From: CAYSPU01 sp964432995
GTDB lineage: Bacteria; Verrucomicrobiota; Verrucomicrobiia; Limisphaerales; JAHDYP01
Assembly (NCBI GenBank): GCA_964432995.1
Contig: CAYSPU010000236.1
Coordinates: 1 to 9,024 of the forward strand
Direction: 5' to 3'
DNA length: 9,024 bases
Under the pieces are notes generated by a model. The model made no database searches and was not told the origin of the DNA. It saw only the letters and a list, made by a program, of their open reading frames with translations. Shown piece after piece: positions 1 through 5,160 of this stretch; the stretch's first letter is position 1, and every line of letters starts with the position of its first letter. The position numbers and the translations under genes were made by a program.

Positions 1-348
1 ACCTGTTGCCACCCCCTGGGACCAGGGCGGTCGAGGTTCATTGCATCCCGACGGCACGCGGGTTCTCGAAGTGGCCACGCACTACGGACATTCCGCCCCG
101 CGGGCCCCGTCTCCATCGATTGCATAGGATCCCGCCGCCGACGCGAGATCTTCCCGGAGCCGACAGAGCGCCCGTCCGCAGGGGGTACAACCGCTCGTGG
201 GCCGGGGGCGACCGAACTGCCCGCGCCACTTGCGCGAGGATCCGGGGGCCAGCCTGTTGCTTGCAGCGCCCGATCGGGATCGTTACTGTTCCGCGGTCCT
301 TCAGGCGAGGCACACGGCGGTCGCCCGAGGCAACCCGCAGTTCCAAGC
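1..348. other. No gene seen; upstream region of HAD phosphatase
   Basis: Short open frames exist on both strands, but their translations are rich in Arg, Pro and Gly, match no family I recognise and overlap one another, as expected of chance frames in GC-rich DNA. A perfect 6-bp stem (CCCTGG/CCAGGG) lies at 14-27, with no T-run after it. No tRNA, rRNA or known ncRNA signature was recognised. A very weak promoter-like pair (TTGCAG, 17 bases, TACTGT) lies near 260-288 and is not strong enough to call. The region probably holds the promoter of the HAD gene and possibly the end or upstream region of a gene outside the window. Confidence 0.5.
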
Positions 349-1029
349 ATGGTCCGACTGGTTTTATTTGATGTCGACGGCACCCTGATCCACACCGGTG
401 GAGCGGGGGTCAAAGCGTTCGCCCGCACCCTGGCCTCCGAGTTTGGCATCCCCGAAGGCACCGATCGCATCCGCTTCGGCGGGCGCACCGATCCTTCCCT
501 CGTCCGCGAACTCTTCCAGCACACGCAGATTGCGCACACGCCGGAGAACGTGCGGCGCTTCTTTGACGCCTACGTTTTCTGGCTGGATCACCTCCTGACC
601 AGCGGCCGCGCCGGCGGACTGTGCGCCGGCGTCCGGCAATTCCTCGACGGGCTGACCCGTCTGCCCGAGCCGCCCGCCCTCGGCCTGCTCACCGGTAACA
701 TCCGCCTCGGCGCGGAAATCAAACTCCGGCATTACGGCCTCTGGGAGGAGTTCCGGCTCGGTGGGTTCGGGGACGACCACGAAGACCGCAACGAGATCGC
801 GCGCGTCGCTCTCGATCGCGGCAGCCGGTTCCTTCGCCGCGCGCTGAAGGGCGAGGAAGCCCTGGTCGTTGGGGACACCCACCGCGACATCGAGTGCGGC
901 CGGGCGATCGGGGCGCGCGTGCTCGCCGTAGCCACCGGCGCGGAGAAGCTCGGGTCCCTCCGGGAACGCCGGCCCGACTGGGCCGTCGCCACGCTCGAAG
1001 CCGCCGAGCCGGCGACGCTCTGTGCGTGA
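349..1029 (+). CDS. HAD-superfamily hydrolase, phosphoglycolate phosphatase-like
   Basis: This 226-residue protein carries all four HAD motifs. Motif I is DVDGT (residues 8-12, with Asp8 the expected phosphorylated nucleophile and Asp10 the acid/base). Motif II is Thr115 in LLTGN. Motif III is probably Lys125 in EIKL. Motif IV is VVGDTHRDI (Asp176 and Asp180), the Mg2+ ligands. The roughly 65 residues between motif I and the second half of the core are mostly helical, as in C1-cap enzymes of the Gph/PGMB group. Such enzymes dephosphorylate small metabolites such as 2-phosphoglycolate in the cytoplasm; the substrate here cannot be told from sequence. The length is normal for the family. The ATG at 349 places DVDGT at the usual distance from the N-terminus, but no clear Shine-Dalgarno sequence precedes it. 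The gene stands alone and converges on the leftward membrane-protein gene. The family call is firm and the substrate is open. Confidence 0.92.
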   Translation: MVRLVLFDVDGTLIHTGGAGVKAFARTLASEFGIPEGTDRIRFGGRTDPSLVRELFQHTQIAHTPENVRRFFDAYVFWLDHLLTSGRAGGLCAGVRQFLDGLTRLPEPPALGLLTGNIRLGAEIKLRHYGLWEEFRLGGFGDDHEDRNEIARVALDRGSRFLRRALKGEEALVVGDTHRDIECGRAIGARVLAVATGAEKLGSLRERRPDWAVATLEAAEPATLCA

Positions 1030-1188
1030 CCCACCAGCGCACATTCCCAGCCAGGACTTGACGCGAATGCCGCGAATTGCCGCGGGTGCTGTCGAAGGGA
1101 GTGGTGTGGGATTTCGTTGAGCCTTGGTGGACATGCATGGACACCAATGAAACGGCCTGCTCAATCGTCTCCGTCCTCTTCATGTTAT

Positions 1189-1375
1189 CATTGCGTCCCT
1201 ACGGGACGCGTGTTTGGCAGCGGTCGGTTCTACAAACATTGCGCCCCGATGGGGCGGGGCGTGGATGCAAGGTCCCCAAAAACCGTATCGCCACGCCCCC
1301 GTCTCCCGTCCCGTCAGGGACGTCATGTTTGTAGAACCCCGCCCCCCCACGTCCGCGTCCCGTAGGGACGTAATG
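1189..1375. repeat. Mirror-image pair of tandem-hairpin repeats (BIME-like)
   Basis: This cluster fills most of the 349-base gap between two convergent genes. It has four short hairpins: 1194-1208, 1242-1256, 1307-1322 and 1356-1370. Each has a 6-bp stem CGYCCC/GGGRCG and a 3-4 base loop. Outer arms 1189-1210 and 1354-1375 are 22-base inverted copies with one mismatch. Inner arms 1226-1239 (GGTTCTACAAACAT) and 1325-1338 are perfect 14-base inverted copies. The outer-to-inner spacing is exactly 15 bases on both sides although the spacers differ in sequence. Each half therefore reads hairpin, RATG-TTTGTAGAACC, 15 bases, hairpin, AATG, pointing outward from a centre near 1257-1306. This resembles REP/BIME arrangements. 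The remaining 1030-1188 holds a 6-bp stem (1124-1129 with 1142-1147) around ATGCAT and nothing else I can name. No T-runs follow the hairpins, so a classical terminator role is not shown. Confidence 0.85.
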
Positions 1376-1378
1376 TCT

Positions 1379-2695
1379 CTAGGCGGATGCCACGTCACTG
1401 GTACCCAGACGCGATTCGCTTTGCACACGCGAGCGCACGAGTTTCCGCGCCATCCAGAAGAGCAGCACCGCCGGGAGCACCTCCCAGAGAAGCCGGATGC
1501 TTCGGTCGACCCAACCATAGTAAGCATCCATACTACCGATGAACCAGTGCTCGGGCAGAAGACCAAGCAGATGTGGGGCGCCGAGTGTCAGAAGTGCGAA
1601 GCCGGCTACCGCGACGACAGGCCGGCGCGCATCAAGCCGCGTCATCCTCGTGCTCGTCGCGCCACAGCGCACCACTCGAGCGGCCGCCAGCCTGGCGAGG
1701 CCGTAGGCGCAGGCCCATTGCGCACCGATGACGAGGACCGTGAGGAGGTAGGGGTTGATCTGGCAGCCCGTTCCCAGGCGGTACAGCGCCCAGCTCCAAA
1801 CGCTCATCATGTCCAAGAGGAAAGTTCCTAGTTGCACCCCAACGATCATCCAGAACCCGCGCTCGAGCCAGACTCGGCACTGGATCGCGCGGTCGGCTTC
1901 ACCGATCCGGCCCGCCGTCGCCGAAACCGGAGGCGCTTCAACCGCAGTGGCTTCAACGGCTGAGAGCCGATTCGCCATCCAGAAGAGCAGTGAGAACCAG
2001 ACCACCTGCTGGATCCAGTATCCCACCATCTCCCAACAAGTGAGGACGGGAGCTGCCTGCCGCATCTGGTCGGCAAAGTCCGAGGGCAACCCCGGAGCGG
2101 TCACGTCACGAATCCACTCGTGCAGCGGAAGTCTGGCGTAGCTCAGGGCCACGATTCCGAGAACCGGCAGGAGCGGACGTCGAACGCACAAGCGGACCGC
2201 ATCGGCAACGAACCCCGGGTGCCGGACGAGAAAGCTCCCGACGCCACCCGCGAGAATCACATACACCGCATAGACTGTGACCTCAGAGAGGAAACCAATC
2301 CAGTGGGCATTCAGACCCCAGGCATTCTGCGTCACGACGAGCTGGATTGCGGAAGCCAGAGTGCCGACAAAGCCACAGGACAGAAAACCAAGCACCATCC
2401 AGCAGGCTCGCGTCATCCAGATCCGACCGCGGTTCATCTTCGCGAACTCGGGCTCCAGTTCATGGCGCGCGCCAAGGCGATCCACGGCGGCGTGAAACGC
2501 GGCTTCGTCGCCGTGACCGCGGGCCTTCAGCTCCGAGATCAGCTCGTGCAAATGACCCTCGAGCTCCTCGAGGTCCTGCGGGCTCACGGCAGGTGACACC
2601 TGCAGCTCGGTTCGCCATCTGCGGATGGCGTCCTTCAGATCGAAGTGGCTTGGATCCCCCATAGTCTGGTCAGTGTCTCGTGAACGGTTAGCCAT
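1379..2695 (-). CDS. HAAS-domain polytopic membrane protein, PadR partner
   Basis: This is a 438-residue protein if started at the ATG at 2695, which has AAAGGGA just upstream with a short 3-base spacer. An internal ATG at 2662 has no ribosome-binding site. Residues 18-90 are charged and helical (DLEELEGHLHELISELKARG and a following VDRLGARHEL segment). They resemble the HAAS/permease-prefix domain that often accompanies PadR regulators. About eight membrane helices follow, near 97-119, 134-156, 173-190, 219-240, 280-300, 313-338, 358-379 and 400-417. The two groups of four look duplicated: CWMVLGF (98) with FWMIVGV (281), RRPLLPVLG (172) with RRPVVAVAG (357), and LFWMANRL (237) with LFWMARKL (412). 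No ABC permease (FtsX/MacB) signature is visible. The start overlaps the end of the padR gene by 61 bases, so the two genes are surely cotranscribed and probably translationally coupled. The role is unknown; an envelope sensor or stress-response membrane protein controlled by PadR is an inference. Confidence 0.8.
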   Translation of the reverse strand: MANRSRDTDQTMGDPSHFDLKDAIRRWRTELQVSPAVSPQDLEELEGHLHELISELKARGHGDEAAFHAAVDRLGARHELEPEFAKMNRGRIWMTRACWMVLGFLSCGFVGTLASAIQLVVTQNAWGLNAHWIGFLSEVTVYAVYVILAGGVGSFLVRHPGFVADAVRLCVRRPLLPVLGIVALSYARLPLHEWIRDVTAPGLPSDFADQMRQAAPVLTCWEMVGYWIQQVVWFSLLFWMANRLSAVEATAVEAPPVSATAGRIGEADRAIQCRVWLERGFWMIVGVQLGTFLLDMMSVWSWALYRLGTGCQINPYLLTVLVIGAQWACAYGLARLAAARVVRCGATSTRMTRLDARRPVVAVAGFALLTLGAPHLLGLLPEHWFIGSMDAYYGWVDRSIRLLWEVLPAVLLFWMARKLVRSRVQSESRLGTSDVASA

Positions 2696-2973
2696 TGTTC
2701 CCTTTCGCGGCGGAGGGCCTTCCGGCCTTCGGACCGCAACCGGTAGTACTTGCGTCGCCTCCCGCTTTCGGCCTCGCGCCATTCCGACTCGAGGAGCTTC
2801 TGCTCCTCCATCCAGTGGAGCACCGGATACAGCATGCCCTCCTTCCACTGGATCTTCCCTGCCGACAGCTCGTTGACGCGCTGGATCAGGGCGTAGCCGT
2901 AGCTCTCGCCTTCGCTCAGGATGGACAGGATCAAGGTGGAGGTGGAGGCGGCGACGAGTTCCTTCGAGAGCAT
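2635..2973 (-). CDS. PadR-family winged-helix transcriptional regulator
   Basis: This 112-residue protein matches the short PadR (subfamily 2) form. The N-terminal helix LILSILSEGESYGYALIQRV (14-33) contains the typical ESYGYAL signature. The recognition-helix segment EGMLYPVLHWMEEQKLL lies at 45-61. The wing GRRRKYYRLRSEGRKAL lies at 71-87 and leads into a C-terminal dimerisation helix. Proteins of this family are dimeric DNA-binding repressors, usually of their own operon and of neighbouring membrane or transporter genes, and are relieved by small ligands or other signals. Here the gene is first in an operon with the overlapping HAAS-type membrane protein, a common pairing. The ATG at 2973 fits the family N-terminus but has no ribosome-binding site. 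The -10 element lies only 5 bases upstream, which implies a leaderless message. The ligand cannot be inferred. Confidence 0.96.
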   Translation of the reverse strand: MLSKELVAASTSTLILSILSEGESYGYALIQRVNELSAGKIQWKEGMLYPVLHWMEEQKLLESEWREAESGRRRKYYRLRSEGRKALRREREQWLTVHETLTRLWGIQATSI

Positions 2974-2978
2974 GGCGG

Positions 2979-3007
2979 ACGATACCTCACAGTGCTATGT
3001 ATGTCAA
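2979..3007 (-). promoter_or_regulatory. Sigma-70-type promoter of padR operon
   Basis: Read on the minus strand, a perfect -35 box TTGACA (3007-3002) is followed after exactly 17 bases by TATCGT (2984-2979), which matches four of six -10 positions. Transcription would start 6-8 bases on, at about 2973-2971, which is the padR ATG itself. No clean dyad for PadR is evident. Short ACA/TGT arms in ACATAGCACTGT lie inside the spacer and could be part of an operator, but this is weak. Confidence 0.72.
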
Positions 3008-3053
3008 GCCCGGGCGCAGACTCGAGAGGGGCGGCCTGGGGAAACCAGCGGAT

Positions 3054-3176
3054 AACAACAAAGAAACCAAGAGGCGAAGAGGAGAGGATGGGATCGGCCG
3101 AGGCTCTCCTTCCTTCGGTTCGAGACAGATGTCCGTGCCCTCCGGGTGCCCTTTGTTCCTTGGTTCCTTTGTTGTT
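3054..3176. repeat. 18-base inverted repeat in divergent intergenic region
   Basis: The left arm AACAACAAAGAAACCAAG (3054-3071) and the right arm (3159-3176) are inverted copies that match at 17 of 18 positions, separated by 87 bases. Inside, GGAGAG (3081-3086) can pair with CTCTCC (3104-3109). The arms are A-rich on one side and T-rich on the other, unlike the GC-rich surroundings. This occupies the middle of the 315-base gap between the divergent padR and 3289-4710 genes. It may be a dispersed intergenic repeat, and no transposase or target duplication is seen. Confidence 0.75.
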
Positions 3177-3227
3177 CCACTCCTCTCGCGACCTGGTCAC
3201 TGCGATCCGAAGTTCGGGTGTGGATGC

Positions 3228-3255
3228 TTTACATGCCGGCGGCGGTTCGTATGCT
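3228..3255 (+). promoter_or_regulatory. Candidate promoter of the 3289-4710 gene
   Basis: TTTACA (3228-3233, five of six to the -35 consensus) and TATGCT (3250-3255, four of six to the -10) are 16 bases apart. Initiation would fall near 3262, giving a leader of about 27 bases with a ribosome-binding site GGAAG (3279-3283) five bases before the ATG at 3289. The match is decent for this GC-rich DNA but could be chance. Confidence 0.42.
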
Positions 3256-3288
3256 CCCGCGATGCACGCTGCGGGAACGGAAGAGAAC

Positions 3289-4710
3289 ATGCCCTCCTCT
3301 GTGCCTGAGCAACGGTCATCCTGGCCTCGACGCCTGGCGTGGTGGTCGGCAGTGATCCTTCTTCTTGGGGTGGTCTCCTTTGCGGTCATCCGCGGAGTGC
3401 AAGGTGCGCCGCGCCCGACCGCGACGCTGGCCAACGGCCATGTCCTAACGCTCGAGGCGGTGCTGTCGGGCCCGAGCCAGATCTATCGCACCCGGTCCAA
3501 GTTGATTTCGGCTCTTCGGGATGTGCTGCCGTTCCGGCTGAAGAATCTCCTGGGGCCGGCGCCGACGGAAGTCCGCTCGGGTGCCACCACCAACGAGGTG
3601 ACGTTTTTCTTCACGCAGCATGACCCGGTGACCGGCACGTACGTGATGCCGGAGGTCGGCATGTTGACGCTGGTCGACGAGCAAGGGCAGGTCTTTCATG
3701 TTCAGGCGAGTCACACCTTCAACAGCGGCGTGGGGAAGGGGAACGTTCGCTTCATGCGGGTGGAGTGGTTTCCGCGGCGGGCGCGCCAGTTTCGCCTGCG
3801 GGTTTCCCTGCCGTCGCCGGCCCCACCGGTCGGATGGGTCCTGCCGAACCCGTGGGCGGGTCGTCAATACCCGGTGTGGACGCCGCAACTGTTGCCGCGC
3901 ACGATCACGACGAACGGACTCGAGATCACGCTGGAGCGACTGCGGGCGAGGGGTTGGGCGACGAACGAGTATGCCTTCGAGCCGGTTCTCCGGATTCGCG
4001 AGCGCGGTGCGGACATCACCGACACCTGGTCGCCGGAGGTGACCTTCCGGGACGCAACCGGCAACCAACACCGGCGGGCGCTGTCGCTGCTCGAACCGGC
4101 GTGGAAGATCGAGCTGAACCTGTTCCGCACGGCGAAGGCGCCCTTCCGGGATGACGAAATCCGTCCGCTGGGACGGGTGCCCTTGCCCCAGCCGGGCGAG
4201 GTGCGGATTCTCGAGGTTTCGGAGAAGTTGCGGGAGATGGGGATGAGCTTCGCGGCATTGGCCGGTCCGGGGCATTACACCTTCCATGACGGACAGGTAA
4301 CGGCGGCCCAGCCGTGGCAGCCGGGAAGGGGCGGCTCCTCTTCGTCAAGCCAGGGGTCCGGGGGTTGGTCGTGGAACGAGGGGGGCGAGCACACCAAGCT
4401 GCTGGTGAAGCTCGGTGGCACGCCGCGCGAGGATTCGCTGGTGTTCCCCATGGGGGCGAACGATCGCCGATTGCTCATCCGGGCGCGGGACGACCGCGGT
4501 CGACTGGTCGAAGTGACGAGCACCGGCAGCAGTGGTTCGAGCGATGGGAAGACCGTCGAGTGGCTGCGGGATTGGGACCTGCAGATACCGGACGGGGCCA
4601 CGGAGTTGGAGATTGACTTGGTCCCTTTGCGGGCGTTGGCGATCGAATTCATCGTGCCGCCGCCGGATCAGAAGGATCTTGTCCCGCCGCTGCGGCCCGA
4701 TAGGCTCTGA
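3289..4710 (+). CDS. Membrane-anchored exported protein of unknown function
   Basis: I do not recognise this 473-residue protein. A basic N-terminus (WPRRLAWW) leads into one hydrophobic segment, about residues 16-36, ending AVIRG. No lipobox or clear signal-peptidase site follows, so it is probably a single-pass anchor with an extracytoplasmic body. Residues 45-345 alternate short beta-type stretches and charged turns (EVTFFFTQHD, NGLEITLERLRARGW, EVTFRDATGNQHRR), suggesting beta-sandwich modules. Residues 346-361 form a Ser/Gly linker. A second beta-rich segment (367-457) follows and ends in a Pro-rich tail. There are very few cysteines and no enzyme motif that I can see. The start at 3289 is chosen over an in-frame ATG at 3262 because GGAAG sits five bases upstream and a candidate promoter would begin transcription at about 3262. 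The open frame runs back to 2695, but that part is antisense to padR. The gene is divergent from the padR operon and stands alone. Confidence 0.85.
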   Translation: MPSSVPEQRSSWPRRLAWWSAVILLLGVVSFAVIRGVQGAPRPTATLANGHVLTLEAVLSGPSQIYRTRSKLISALRDVLPFRLKNLLGPAPTEVRSGATTNEVTFFFTQHDPVTGTYVMPEVGMLTLVDEQGQVFHVQASHTFNSGVGKGNVRFMRVEWFPRRARQFRLRVSLPSPAPPVGWVLPNPWAGRQYPVWTPQLLPRTITTNGLEITLERLRARGWATNEYAFEPVLRIRERGADITDTWSPEVTFRDATGNQHRRALSLLEPAWKIELNLFRTAKAPFRDDEIRPLGRVPLPQPGEVRILEVSEKLREMGMSFAALAGPGHYTFHDGQVTAAQPWQPGRGGSSSSSQGSGGWSWNEGGEHTKLLVKLGGTPREDSLVFPMGANDRRLLIRARDDRGRLVEVTSTGSSGSSDGKTVEWLRDWDLQIPDGATELEIDLVPLRALAIEFIVPPPDQKDLVPPLRPDRL

Positions 4711-4740
4711 GCCGCAACAGTCGGATTCGTTTGAACAGAA

Positions 4741-4760
4741 GGCCGCAAAGGGCCGCAAAG
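4741..4760. repeat. Tandem decamer GGCCGCAAAG, two copies
   Basis: Two exact copies of GGCCGCAAAG lie side by side, and a degenerate third (GGCCGCGAAAA) starts at 4771. They begin 30 bases after the stop codon of the preceding gene and open the 450-base gene-free stretch 4711-5160. The motif resembles CGCAAAG/ACGAAGG intergenic runs that I remember from Verrucomicrobiota. That attribution comes from memory. Confidence 0.6.
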
Positions 4761-4789
4761 AGTCGGGGCTGGCCGCGAAAAAGCGATGA

Positions 4790-5059
4790 GGTAGGGTCGC
4801 CAGGCCCCGGGCGTCCGGGCGATCTGATTCAGGAGTCCGGTTCTGGCGGACGCGCGAGGCCGTGCGTCCCTACCTGCTGCAGACGGTTGCGCTGAAAGGT
4901 GGCGGGGCGCGACTCCGAGGCGAGCTCGCGAGCAGGCTCCGAGGTGGACTCGCGAGCAGGTCTCCGAGGTGGACTCGCGAGCAGGTCTCCGCATCGCGCC
5001 GCGTCGCGACAGGTTCGTGGGGGATGTCCTCGCGGCGCCCTCGGAGAGGTCGCCCTACC
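4790..5059. repeat. Composite intergenic repeat bounded by GGTAGGG / CCCTACC
   Basis: GGTAGGG at 4790-4796 is matched by inverted CCCTACC at 4868-4874 and again at 5053-5059, so the block could be one or two nested elements with short inverted ends. A hairpin at 4848-4869 has a 9-bp stem (GGACGCGCG/CGTGCGTCC, one G-U pair) and a 4-base loop. The 25-base tandem array lies inside. No credible reading frame, transposase or RNA family was recognised. It looks like a mosaic of dispersed repeats. Confidence 0.55.
4913..4991. repeat. 25-base tandem repeat array, three copies plus a fragment
   Basis: Units start at 4913 (24 bases, diverged in the middle), 4937 and 4962 (25 bases each, identical), then a 5-base fragment at 4987. 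The unit reads CTCCGAGGTGGACTCGCGAG followed by CAGGT, and contains the self-complementary core CTCGCGAG (in the first unit CTCGCGAG extends as GCTCGCGAGC). There are no spacers, so it is not CRISPR. In translation it would give an imperfect 8-residue repeat in no plausible protein. Confidence 0.88.
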
Positions 5060-5114
5060 GTGGTGAGAAGGTGCGTGAAGCTGGTGGGGCCGACGGATGC
5101 AGTTGAGTGCTGCC

Positions 5115-5142
5115 CGAGCTTCGAGCTTCGAGCTCCGAGCTC
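5115..5142. repeat. Heptamer tandem repeat CGAGCTY, four copies
   Basis: CGAGCTT occurs twice and CGAGCTC twice in direct succession, ending 18 bases before the peptidase start. Each unit contains the palindrome AGCT, and the last two contain GAGCTC, so several small alternative hairpins are possible in the leader of the message. It is either a slippage-prone microrepeat or part of the repeat mosaic. A regulatory role is not shown. Confidence 0.85.
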
Positions 5143-5150
5143 CGGTTTTG

Positions 5151-5157
5151 AGGAAGG
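5151..5157 (+). promoter_or_regulatory. Ribosome-binding site of the prolyl oligopeptidase
   Basis: AGGAAGG lies 3 bases before the ATG at 5161 and 6 bases before a second, adjacent in-frame ATG at 5164. Spacing favours the second ATG. The choice changes the protein by only one residue. Confidence 0.7.
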
Positions 5158-5160
5158 ATC

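Noticed and set aside
6..371. Forward open frame of 121 residues at the left edge, with overlapping minus-strand frames
   Set aside because: Composition is dominated by Arg, Pro and Gly, there is no ribosome-binding site, and it runs into the HAD gene in another frame.
364..1164. Minus-strand open frame opposite the HAD phosphatase
   Set aside because: It is a shadow of a gene with all four HAD motifs, and its own translation shows no recognisable domain.
1189..1375. Intrinsic transcription terminators
   Set aside because: The hairpins are stable, but none is followed by a T-run on either strand, so they are reported as repeats only.
1030..1378. Small proteins encoded in the repeat region between the convergent genes
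   Set aside because: Open frames here run through the hairpin repeats on both strands, and their translations simply reflect the repeat sequence.
2696..2848. N-terminal extension of the membrane protein to an ATG at 2848
   Set aside because: It would lie deep inside padR, adds a low-complexity Gly/Arg stretch, and the ribosome-binding site at 2699-2705 supports 2695 instead.
2695..3288. Upstream extension of the unknown exported protein back to 2695
   Set aside because: That part is antisense to padR and precedes the candidate promoter. The hydrophobic anchor sits where an N-terminus should be if translation begins at 3289.
4913..4991. CRISPR array
   Set aside because: The 25-base units are directly adjacent with no spacers, and no cas gene is present.
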